A stretch of 64,000 bases of DNA from Gordonia sp. SID5947 (lineage in GTDB: Bacteria; Actinomycetota; Actinomycetes; Mycobacteriales; Mycobacteriaceae). Within the stretch, counting starts at the first letter, position 1. Each line of letters begins with the position of its first letter. Under the pieces are notes generated by a model that saw nothing but the letters and a program-made list of their open reading frames with translations, ran no database searches and was not told the DNA's origin. Below are positions 9,371 through 16,643 of the stretch, piece by piece. The position numbers were made by a program, and so were the translations under genes. The DNA lies in NCBI RefSeq assembly GCF_009862785.1, contig NZ_WWHU01000001.1, positions 3,286,001 through 3,350,000 of the forward strand, read 5' to 3'.

Positions 9371-9655
9371 TCATCCGCCGATCGCGTTGGCACCGGCCTG
9401 ATCGGTCTGGTGCATGTGCTGGCCACCCTCCCGAACCGCGTTCGCGATCTTGGCCAGGATCTGCTGGGTGTCGCTCATCTCGGATTTCCACGACGCCATC
9501 TTCGCCTGGTAGGCCTCGTAGGAACCACCGGTGAAGGTGCCGCTGAGCTGCTTGACCGCCGACTCGAGGGTCTCGGTCTGGGAGATCAGGTTGTGCCCGT
9601 TCTGCTGGAGCGCGTCGGCCAGAGCGTTGATCTCGCCGAAGTTGTACTTCATCAT
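9371..9655 (-). CDS. esxA: EsxA-like (ESAT-6 family) secreted protein with FTG in place of WXG
   Basis: This 94-residue helical-hairpin protein aligns with ESAT-6 along its second half (SYEAYQAKMASWKSEM, then IANAVREGGQHMHQTDQAG). The canonical Trp of the WXG turn is replaced by Phe (F41-T42-G43), while the helix-2 Trp (ASWKSE) is kept. The position of Tyr in a YxxxD signal holds Met (MHQTD). It is second in a bicistron after the EsxB-like gene, 40 bases downstream, with GAAAGGA before the ATG pair at 9655/9652. Together they should form the secreted heterodimer of this ESX system. Confidence 0.88.
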   Translation of the reverse strand: MMKYNFGEINALADALQQNGHNLISQTETLESAVKQLSGTFTGGSYEAYQAKMASWKSEMSDTQQILAKIANAVREGGQHMHQTDQAGANAIGG

Positions 9656-9695
9656 GATGAGTTGTTTCCTTTCGGATCAGGTGTGATCGGAACGA

Positions 9696-10022
9696 TCAGA
9701 GGTTGAGGCCGCCGGCCTGCATGCTCGAGAAGCTCGACGCGATGTCCTGGTTCGCGGTGTCCGAACCCTTGAACACGGTGCCGCTCAGCGTCTCTGCGAG
9801 ATCGTTCAGCTTCGCATTGAGACGCGCGGCCTCGGAATCCCACTCGGTCGCGGTCGACTGGAACGCGTTGAATGCGTCGCCGACCCACGACGCCCGAGCG
9901 GTGTCGACCTCGCCACTGATCACCTTCAGCGTCTGACGAAGACTGTCGATCACCTCGTGAACCGTGTCGGTGTGCTTGAACCCGGCATCGAGGTCGAGTT
10001 CGAAGTTGTTACCTTCCGCCAT
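9696..10022 (-). CDS. esxB: EsxB-like (CFP-10 family) secreted protein
   Basis: This 108-residue protein keeps the WXG turn (SWVGDAF, W46-V47-G48) and a helix-2 Trp (ATEWDSEA). The flexible tail carries FKGSD (F84-D88), a conservative form of the YxxxD/E export signal. By analogy with CFP-10 this tail is the part read by the secretion ATPase EccC. GGAGG stands 8 bases before the ATG. It is the first gene of the esxB-esxA pair, with 112 bases between it and the espG stop, room for its own promoter. Confidence 0.9.
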   Translation of the reverse strand: MAEGNNFELDLDAGFKHTDTVHEVIDSLRQTLKVISGEVDTARASWVGDAFNAFQSTATEWDSEAARLNAKLNDLAETLSGTVFKGSDTANQDIASSFSSMQAGGLNL

Positions 10023-10134
10023 CTGATTTCCTCCATCTGTGAGTGGTTATCTCCAGCCGCATGAACGCGGCCGCAGTCCTGTGTTCCTCTCGGTCACCGC
10101 ACCGGCGCACCGAATCTCCTCCCCCGCCAACGGT

Positions 10135-10941
10135 TCAGTCGAGCCACCGTCCATTCGGCAAGGTTTCCACCAGCAGCCCGATGGCCTGCTTGATGCGATG
10201 TCCCGAACCGGCAGACAATGTGGTCCACATCTGCCCGTCTGGGGACACACTGGGACTGCCCACCACGCGACCGCGAGCGGTCTCGTAGACGGCGACAGCA
10301 CCAGACGCTTGTTGGGTACGGCCTTCCCAGGTCTCGTACGCGACGATCTCGGCGTAGCCACGGCAATCGGCAAACGCCGTACCGAGTTTCATCGATTCCT
10401 GCTGATCCACCCCGAGTGCGTACAGCACTTCGGAATACTCGGCAGAGCTGGTCGCGGCGTCGAGACGTTCGGCGAGTTCGGCGGTCGGCAGGCTCACCGA
10501 CGTCAGTTTCGCCTCATCGGCCGCCCCGAGGCAGGACACGATCTTCTGTGCCGCAGAGTCGACTCCGTCGACCGACACCGTCTCGACGGTGACCGAGCTG
10601 CCGTACCGAAGTACCAACACATGCTCACGCCCGCGGCGCGCCAACAAGATCCGTCGTACGCCACCCTCGCCGAACACCCTGGCCTGCAGTTGTACCTCGG
10701 GGGCCGTGACCATGCGCAACGCGAGGTGGAAGTTCTCGTCCACACCCTCAGGGCCGAGTAGGCCTGCGGTCCGGAGTTCGGCGTCGGCCTCCGCCACACC
10801 GGCCTGGTATGCGTCGATGGTGTCGTACCGTGCCGACATGTCGAGCACCGTCGGCCAGATCTGCACATCGATCAGCTCGCCCGCTCGCCACAAAGCGTCG
10901 ACCGAGATCGTGTGCAGCAGATCGGTCATCGTGTCCCACAT
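10135..10941 (-). CDS. espG: EspG-family chaperone for PE/PPE substrates
   Basis: The 268-residue product has the EspG layout, with an N-terminal strand region (HTISVDALWRAGELI), the central 'FHLALRMVTAPEVQLQARV' stretch and a C-terminal repeat of the fold (YAEIVAYE, TLSAGSGHRIKQAIGLL). EspG proteins bind the hydrophobic tip of a PPE protein in the cytosol and deliver the PE-PPE dimer to the ESX machine. The ATG (10941) shares its A with the stop of the PPE gene (TGATG), so the two are translationally coupled, which fits a chaperone-client pair. Confidence 0.88.
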   Translation of the reverse strand: MWDTMTDLLHTISVDALWRAGELIDVQIWPTVLDMSARYDTIDAYQAGVAEADAELRTAGLLGPEGVDENFHLALRMVTAPEVQLQARVFGEGGVRRILLARRGREHVLVLRYGSSVTVETVSVDGVDSAAQKIVSCLGAADEAKLTSVSLPTAELAERLDAATSSAEYSEVLYALGVDQQESMKLGTAFADCRGYAEIVAYETWEGRTQQASGAVAVYETARGRVVGSPSVSPDGQMWTTLSAGSGHRIKQAIGLLVETLPNGRWLD

Positions 10942-12041
10942 CAGTCGCGACCCCTGTCGTCGGGGGCACCGAGGACGGCGGGCGAGACCTGTCCGTCACC
11001 GAGATCGAGCACGCCCTCGGGAAGTGTCGGCGCCGAGGGCGTCTCGTACCGTCCGGCGATGTCGGACCAGGAGACCTCGGTGTCGTGCTGATCGGCCTGA
11101 ACCCAGCCGGCGGGGAGATTCACACCCGGTGACGAAGCGCCGGCACTGCTCTGCGTCGGCTCGGCGGAAGCCGGCCGGTGCTCGTCATCGCCCGATCGCG
11201 CGCCCGCTGCCGCCGCACCCGCGCCTGCGCCCGCAGCCATCGGGACCGAGCCCGACGAACGGTCGGGCTCGGACGATCCCGTGCCCTCCACGAGTTGTGT
11301 GGGAGCGTCGCCGCTCGCCGCCAATTCGGTTGTGGCGTACCTGGATTTCTCGCGCGTGATGTCGATCCCACGAGCCGCGCCGAACATCGGCGCCATCGCG
11401 AGACCGGCCTGGATGCCGGTGCCCTGCGCGATTGCCTTTGCCTTCTCCGCGGCCTCACGGGCTGCGGCGGCCTCGGCATTCAGTGCCGCCTCGGACACGA
11501 TGTGCGGGGGTTTGGGGAGCGTCCAGGGTTTCTCGATCGGTGTGGACGCACGTTCGTAGCTCTCCATCACCCGTGAGGCACGCTGCTTCTGATCCTGCTG
11601 TGTCCGTTCGGTGTTCGCCGCAGCCGCGATCAGCGGCGAGCCGGCGGCGGCGTGCACATGGGACAACGCCTCCTGCACGGCCTTCGTGGCCTGGATCTCC
11701 ACCGGATTGGGCATGGCGGTCAGCGCAACTGTCGTGGCCACCGCCTGCCCCTCCGCCGCGGCCGCAGTCTGGACCGCCTGGTTCGCCGCGTCGGCGAACC
11801 AGGGTGCGAACTGCATCAGCTTCTCGAAAGCATGGTTGTACGAGTGCGACTCCCAGTGCACCCCGAGCTCGGTGAGGATCTTGCCGTACTCCACACCGAT
11901 CTCCGCGAGTTCACCCGCCACCGCGGTCCACGCGGCACCGCTCTCGGCCATTCGTGCAGGACCGAGCCCGTTGTGCAGGTCGTGGGCGAGCCGCTCCGCG
12001 GGACGCCCCTCCCAGATCACACCGGTGAATCCGACGATCAT
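10941..12041 (-). CDS. PPE-family T7SS substrate
   Basis: The 366-residue product starts with a PPE-type domain (GFTGVIWEGRPAERLAHDL). The eponymous Pro-Pro-Glu is replaced by GRPAE, as is usual outside Mycobacterium, and the long helix pair continues to about residue 180. The middle contains an Ala-rich helical stretch, and the tail is Gly/Ser/Ala-rich and acidic. It is coupled to espG downstream and follows the PE/EspC-like gene by 42 bases. This gives the standard PE-PPE-EspG order, so it is the likely EspG client and a secreted heterodimer with one of the small helical proteins nearby. Confidence 0.88.
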   Translation of the reverse strand: MIVGFTGVIWEGRPAERLAHDLHNGLGPARMAESGAAWTAVAGELAEIGVEYGKILTELGVHWESHSYNHAFEKLMQFAPWFADAANQAVQTAAAAEGQAVATTVALTAMPNPVEIQATKAVQEALSHVHAAAGSPLIAAAANTERTQQDQKQRASRVMESYERASTPIEKPWTLPKPPHIVSEAALNAEAAAAREAAEKAKAIAQGTGIQAGLAMAPMFGAARGIDITREKSRYATTELAASGDAPTQLVEGTGSSEPDRSSGSVPMAAGAGAGAAAAGARSGDDEHRPASAEPTQSSAGASSPGVNLPAGWVQADQHDTEVSWSDIAGRYETPSAPTLPEGVLDLGDGQVSPAVLGAPDDRGRD

Positions 12042-12083
12042 GACCTCATCCTCAACCTGTAGTCGCTACCCCGACGTCCGACC

Positions 12084-12389
12084 TCAGGCGAGGAAGGTCG
12101 TCAGATTGGTGTCCTCGGCACGGCCGAAGGTGTTCGCCTGCAGTCGGAGCACGGCAGCGATCTTGCGGAGCTCGTGTGCGGCGTTGTCGCCATCCGTACC
12201 GAAATCTTCGGCCACCGTGTTGAAGGTGTCGGCTGCTCGGACCGAGACCTCGTCGGATCCCGATGCGGGGACCTTGAGCCCCGCCGCGTGGGTGTTCATC
12301 GTCGACTCGAGGCGATGCGCCAGCGCGTCGAGTCTCGCTGCGGCGGTGTGCAACTCGCTCGGGTCGACCGAAAGCTCGTTCTCGCTCAT
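12084..12389 (-). CDS. PE/EspC-like small T7SS substrate with an FxxxE signal
   Basis: ATG 12389 has GGAGGAC 7 bases upstream, which decides it over an in-frame start at 12479. The 101-residue helical protein has the PE-like 'SGSDEVSVRAADTFN' turn and ends helix 2 with TFGRAEDTN, an F88-x-x-x-E92 version of YxxxD/E. N-terminal 'LSVDPSELHTAAARL' also resembles the EspC/DUF2580 family, so the exact family is open. Its place directly before the PPE gene favours the PE partner role. Confidence 0.75.
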   Translation of the reverse strand: MSENELSVDPSELHTAAARLDALAHRLESTMNTHAAGLKVPASGSDEVSVRAADTFNTVAEDFGTDGDNAAHELRKIAAVLRLQANTFGRAEDTNLTTFLA

Positions 12390-12435
12390 GGTGCTGTCCT
12401 CCCTGTTGTCTGTGGTCTCGGCTCGGTCGGCGGCA

Positions 12436-13779
12436 TCAGAGCCGCAGATCCACATCCGGAGATTCGACTTCGATCTCACTGTCGCCGCCGAGTACCGGCG
12501 GCGCGGCGTGCGGCATGTCCCCGACGACCTCGGTTCCGTGATCTGCGGTCACCAGGAAGTCCGGGGAACCATGTCCGTCGTCTGCGCCCGCGCCGCGAGC
12601 GGCTCCCGCCGCGCCCGCCGCCCCTGCGCCCATCGGCATCATCCCGCTACCGGTGGTGGCCCCGCCGACGCCACGGGCAGCAGGCGCCGAGGTGGCACCA
12701 CCCGTCGTTCCCTCGACCGGCCCGGTGCCCAGGTTCGGTGCCCCGGGACGCGCTTGCAGCTGCGTGGCCGGCGCCCCGACCCCACCACCGCCTGCGCCAC
12801 CGCCTCCGGCGCCGCCGCCCTTCTTGCCGGCGCCGCCAGCGCCCGAATGAAGACCCGCGGGCACAGTTGCGCCCTTCTCGCCCTTGGCTTTCTCGAGGCT
12901 TGCCTGGTGAGCGGCGGTCAATTGCTTCGTCATCGACCCCATCATCGACGTGCCCGTACCGGCAAGCCCGCTGATCGGCTGACCGACGGATTCCAGCACG
13001 GACGCGGCGATACCGAAGGGCGACGGACTCGTCGGCGCACCGGTGATCGGGATCTGCGCGCCGTTGGCCGTCTGTGTCGCTGTCTCGGGTGCGAGAGCGG
13101 TCTTGGTCCCGGTGACGATCGCGATCGCCTCTCCCAGGGCGGCGCTCGCGGCCGCCAAGATCGCCATCATGCCGGCCGGTGCCGTCGGCGGTGTCATGAG
13201 TAGCGGCAAGGTCATCGTGACCTCGACGTTGAACTTGGCGATCACGCCCTGGATCGACGCGTTGCCAGTGCCGACGATCCCGGCCCCGGCCTGGGTGTTC
13301 GCGGCGATGCCGGACGACTTGCCTGCGACCGCACCGGCCTGGCCCGCAGCCGTGGCGGACTTGGCCGCGTTCGACATCGCAGCCTGTCCTTGCCAGACCT
13401 GGTCGGCGGCTTTCAGTGCGCCGCCCGACATCCCGATCATCGACTGCATGATCGATGACAGTCCGGTGAACAGTTGGGTCGGATCGAAGCCGCTCTCGCC
13501 GAGATCGCCCGATCCGAACGATTGCGCCAGATCGGTCAGCGGCTTGAACAGGTGCTCGATGTCGATCGGCGGGAACGGGGGGAGGCCCGGCATGGCGGGT
13601 GGGAGTGGAGCCGGCATCTGCGGGAGGGGCGGAAGCCCCAGCTTGGACAAGACGTCTCCGACGGGAGTCTCGAGAATCGGCCCGAGGGGACTGTTCTCGA
13701 GCATGTCGATGAGGGATTGGTCAATGGGTGCGGGCACCAGCGAGTTGGTGCTGTCGAACGGCGCGTTACCGTGCGTCAT
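12436..13779 (-). CDS. EspA/EspE-like secreted T7SS protein, Gly/Ala/Pro-rich
   Basis: This 447-residue protein has a Pro-rich start (PLPQMPAPLPPAMPGLPPF), a helical middle containing a WQG turn (KAADQVWQGQAAM, about residues 125-137) and a hydrophobic hairpin (LPLLMTPPTAPAGMMAILAA). The tail is Gly/Ala-rich with an acidic end. The order helical WXG-like unit, hydrophobic pair, low-complexity tail is that of the EspA/EspE group co-secreted with ESX-1, but similarity is loose and I would not claim orthology. AGGAG lies about 11 bases before the ATG. It sits between two small helical substrates, all in one direction. Confidence 0.6.
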   Translation of the reverse strand: MTHGNAPFDSTNSLVPAPIDQSLIDMLENSPLGPILETPVGDVLSKLGLPPLPQMPAPLPPAMPGLPPFPPIDIEHLFKPLTDLAQSFGSGDLGESGFDPTQLFTGLSSIMQSMIGMSGGALKAADQVWQGQAAMSNAAKSATAAGQAGAVAGKSSGIAANTQAGAGIVGTGNASIQGVIAKFNVEVTMTLPLLMTPPTAPAGMMAILAAASAALGEAIAIVTGTKTALAPETATQTANGAQIPITGAPTSPSPFGIAASVLESVGQPISGLAGTGTSMMGSMTKQLTAAHQASLEKAKGEKGATVPAGLHSGAGGAGKKGGGAGGGGAGGGGVGAPATQLQARPGAPNLGTGPVEGTTGGATSAPAARGVGGATTGSGMMPMGAGAAGAAGAARGAGADDGHGSPDFLVTADHGTEVVGDMPHAAPPVLGGDSEIEVESPDVDLRL

Positions 13780-13799
13780 GACGAAGGTCGACTCCTGCG

Positions 13800-14117
13800 T
13801 CAGAGGTTCAGCGGGACTGAGTTGAAGCTTTCGACCTGGCCCGCCTCGGTGGCGGTGTATGCAGCAGCTGACCCGTAGGCGGCGGCCGCCTGACCGGCAT
13901 GGACGGCCGCGAGCTGGCCGGTCTCGAAGAGGTTGGTGGTCATGGCGACGACGGTGGCGATGAGGTGTTCTGTTCCGAGAAGCCCGAAAACCGGTGTCAG
14001 CAGAGCGGAGATCGCCCCGACATTGACGGCTCCGGCACTGGCGATCTCTGCGGCGATGGCGGCCTCGGCATCACCGTATGCCGAAATAGCTGCAGCATCT
14101 GCAACAAGATTCTCCAT
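13800..14117 (-). CDS. Small helical T7SS substrate with YxxxE signal
   Basis: The 105-residue product is an Ala-rich helical hairpin. After the second helix it carries Y87-T-A-T-E91, an exact YxxxE export motif, followed by a short tail. The turn lacks WXG. It belongs by architecture to the PE/EspC/WXG superfamily and heads the run of substrates 14117 to 9371. GGGGGC precedes the ATG by 3-4 bases. It ends 20 bases before the EspA/E-like gene and may be its dimer partner, as EspC is for EspA. Confidence 0.72.
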   Translation of the reverse strand: MENLVADAAAISAYGDAEAAIAAEIASAGAVNVGAISALLTPVFGLLGTEHLIATVVAMTTNLFETGQLAAVHAGQAAAAYGSAAAYTATEAGQVESFNSVPLNL

Positions 14118-14258
14118 GACGCCCCCAATCGTTCATGCCCCTGGCCACACCGTATCGCACGATTTGACCACATCGCCGACCATGTCGGCCGTTCGACCGA
14201 CACCTTTCGGGTCGATCGATCCACTTCGGGATCGTACATCGACCTCAGTGAAGAAACT

Positions 14259-14615
14259 TCATTCAGGGCGAGCCTCAGGAGACGAATCATCCGGCGACGA
14301 ACCCGGGGCGGCGACGAGGCCGGCGAACTCCTCGGAGAACTCCTCATAGATCTTCGCTCGCTGCGCGAAGGCCTTCTGACATGCGACGTTCGCGGTCGCG
14401 ATGATGAGCTGCTCCAGCTGCTTACCGGTCAGCTTGCCTACTCGGTCCGAAAGTTGCAGTCCGACAAGCGCTCCCATGCCATCGACATCGGCACGCACCT
14501 CACCGTCGGGTGAGGTCTCGGTGGCGACGATCCGCGCGAGCCGTTCGTTGACATCGGTGAGGCTGTCGAGCTGACGACGTGCCCGCGCCTCCAATTCGTC
14601 CATCGCCCAGCTCAC
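14259..14615 (-). CDS. YbaB/EbfC-family protein in the ESX locus (EspL-like)
   Basis: The 118-residue protein has the YbaB order: helix (DELEARARRQLDSLTDVNE), beta hairpin (DGEVRADVDGMGALVGLQL), then helix (TGKQLEQLIIATANVACQKA). The GTG start at 14615 overlaps the preceding stop as GTGA, so it is coupled to the gene before it. EspL of ESX-1 is a YbaB-like cytosolic protein needed for stability of secreted Esp proteins. That precedent fits this position beside espI-like and substrate genes. Confidence 0.75.
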   Translation of the reverse strand: MSWAMDELEARARRQLDSLTDVNERLARIVATETSPDGEVRADVDGMGALVGLQLSDRVGKLTGKQLEQLIIATANVACQKAFAQRAKIYEEFSEEFAGLVAAPGSSPDDSSPEARPE

Positions 14616-14926
14616 GTCGACCTCATCCAGGTCTGCTGGTCGTAGTCGTCGTCCGCCTCGGCGATGATCTCCTCACGCGCCACGTCCTCGGGCTTGGGCA
14701 GATCGAACAGTTCGATGACATGCCCCGGCACCCCGTCTGCGACCATCTGCGCCCGTCGCTCCAGCCCGGCTCGCTGCGCGGCCTGCCTGCAGAGCCGGAG
14801 GATGTCTTTGCCCAGCACACGGGGATCTCGCCGCAACTGGGAATCGTCGATCGTCAGTGCGGTGGGCAGACCCGCTTCGGTGGTGGTCACCTTGAGCGCG
14901 CCGTTCCTACTGGCCGCGGTGGTCAC
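14612..14926 (-). CDS. YbaB-like partner protein in the ESX locus
   Basis: GTG 14926 is preceded by AGGGGG at 8 bases; an in-frame ATG at 15013 has no ribosome site and would overlap the divergent promoter. The 104-residue product has a beta hairpin (GALKVTTTEAGLPTALTID), then helix (LGKDILRLCRQAAQRAGLE) and an acidic tail, reading as a YbaB-like fold missing the first helix. It is coupled (GTGA) to the YbaB-family gene that follows and could form a heterodimer with it. It is divergent from the EspI-like gene. Confidence 0.65.
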   Translation of the reverse strand: MTTAASRNGALKVTTTEAGLPTALTIDDSQLRRDPRVLGKDILRLCRQAAQRAGLERRAQMVADGVPGHVIELFDLPKPEDVAREEIIAEADDDYDQQTWMRST

Positions 14927-15079
14927 AAGAGTCCCCCTTTCTCTTCGGGCGCCATGATAGGTGCGAGCGCCGCGCGCCCCAAGCGCCGGTTCACGGGAAC
15001 GGTGCGTATTCACGATTCTGAATCGGCCCTGCCCGGCTGTATCCTCGGCACGGAAACCGGGGAAAATGCGAGGAAAACC

Positions 15080-16630
15080 GTGACGTTCGACAAGAACCGA
15101 ATGCCTGCCACGCCACCGTGGCTACTCGGGGGAGGGCCCAGCGTGCCACCCCCGCCGGCGTCGGCGCCGAGGCCCGAACGGTCCGCTGACCAAACGACTC
15201 CGCCGGACGAGAGAGTGCCACCGCCACCGTCACGACCGCCCCTGCGGGTTGTACCGAGGACGGAAGCAGACGAAACGGAAACGGATTCTTCGGCACCCGT
15301 CGAACCCAGCAAGGAGTCGGGCGCCGACACCGCGCCGGTCCAGGCCGCGCCGGCCCCCTATCCGCCTGCCCCGCCCACCGGGTGGGCACCGCCGCCGCAG
15401 TCGCAGGTTCCTCGTCCGACCCCCGCGTCACCTCCGCAGGCGGGCTACCCGCCGCCGCCGTATCCGCCACCGCCGTATCCGCAGCCGGAGCAACCGCTTC
15501 CGCCGCGCCCGGGCACCCCGCCGCAACCGCACGATCCGAACCGGGATCGATCCGTTCCGCCGCAGGAATCGCAGCAGTACGCAGCACCCCCACAGTTCGC
15601 ACCACCACAGCTCGCGCCACAGCAATTCGCGCCACAGCAGTTCGGTCCACAGGGGTTCGGTCCACAGGGGTTCGGGGCGCCCGACTCCGACTCGACGCTG
15701 GACCCGCACGCCCTGCTGCGCAAGTCGCGACGGGCGCCGCAGACCGGCTGGCGTCGCACCGTGCACAAGATCTCCGGCGGCACCATCAACCCGGGCGACT
15801 CGCAACAGACCGTCTACTTCGACGAACTCGTCCGCAAGGTCAACGCACCCGTTCGTGGCGACTATCGGATCGCGGTGCTCTCCCTGAAGGGCGGCGTCGG
15901 CAAGACCACCACGACCGTGGGCCTGGGCTCCACCTTCGCGGATCTGCGTGGCGATCGCGTCATCGCGGTCGATGCCAACCCGGACCTCGGCACCTTGTCG
16001 CAGCGCGTGCGTCTGCAGACCGGTTCCACCGTGCGCGACGTGCTGCTCGACGACTCGATCTTCCGGTACTCCGACATCCGGCGCCACACCTCCCAGGCCG
16101 CGAGCAGACTCGAGGTGCTCGCCTCCGAACGCGATCCCGCGACGGCGGAGACCTTCAACGAGCAGGACTACCGCAGTGTCATGCGAATCCTGCAGCGCTA
16201 CTACAACATCATCCTGACCGACTGCGGAACCGGTATGTCGCATTCGGCGATGGACGGAGTCCTCGACCTCGCGGAATCGCTGATCCTGGTGTCCACACCG
16301 GCCATCGACGGTGCGCGCAGTGCAAGCGCCACCCTGGACTGGCTCGAGGCGCATGGCTACGGTCATCTGGTGTCTCGTGCGGTGGTGGTCTTGAGCGGCC
16401 CGCGCCGTGGCGACGTCAAGATCGACCTCGACCAACTCGGTCAGCACTTCCTCGCGCGCACCCGTGCCGTTCAGACGATTCCATACGACGACCACCTCGC
16501 GGAGGGCGCCGAAGTGGATCTTGCGATGCTGAACAAGGCCACGCGGCGCGCCTACGTCGAGCTGGCGGCGACGGTGGCCGAGGGCTTCGCACTCACGTCC
16601 GAACCCGGCGACCACCGGTTCACTCACTAG
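15080..16630 (+). CDS. EspI-like MinD/ParA-type ATPase with a proline-rich N-terminus
   Basis: GTG 15080 has GAGGAAAA just upstream. Residues 1-205 or so are a disordered Pro/Gln-rich region with a short repeat (QQFGPQGFGPQGFG). The C-terminal half is a SIMIBI ATPase with deviant Walker A KGGVGKTTT (from about residue 270), a switch at VDANPDLGTLSQ and LTDCGTGMSHSAMDG. This matches EspI of ESX-1, a Pro-rich ATPase reported to down-regulate secretion when ATP is low, and related ESX ATPases. It begins the rightward unit with eccA (13-base gap). Confidence 0.88.
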   Translation: MTFDKNRMPATPPWLLGGGPSVPPPPASAPRPERSADQTTPPDERVPPPPSRPPLRVVPRTEADETETDSSAPVEPSKESGADTAPVQAAPAPYPPAPPTGWAPPPQSQVPRPTPASPPQAGYPPPPYPPPPYPQPEQPLPPRPGTPPQPHDPNRDRSVPPQESQQYAAPPQFAPPQLAPQQFAPQQFGPQGFGPQGFGAPDSDSTLDPHALLRKSRRAPQTGWRRTVHKISGGTINPGDSQQTVYFDELVRKVNAPVRGDYRIAVLSLKGGVGKTTTTVGLGSTFADLRGDRVIAVDANPDLGTLSQRVRLQTGSTVRDVLLDDSIFRYSDIRRHTSQAASRLEVLASERDPATAETFNEQDYRSVMRILQRYYNIILTDCGTGMSHSAMDGVLDLAESLILVSTPAIDGARSASATLDWLEAHGYGHLVSRAVVVLSGPRRGDVKIDLDQLGQHFLARTRAVQTIPYDDHLAEGAEVDLAMLNKATRRAYVELAATVAEGFALTSEPGDHRFTH

Positions 16631-16643
16631 AAGGCCGACAACG

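Noticed and set aside
14579..15079. Long N-terminal extension of the EspI-like protein
   Set aside because: The frame is open but runs opposite to two YbaB-like genes and lacks a start signal; GTG 15080 with GAGGAAAA fits family length.
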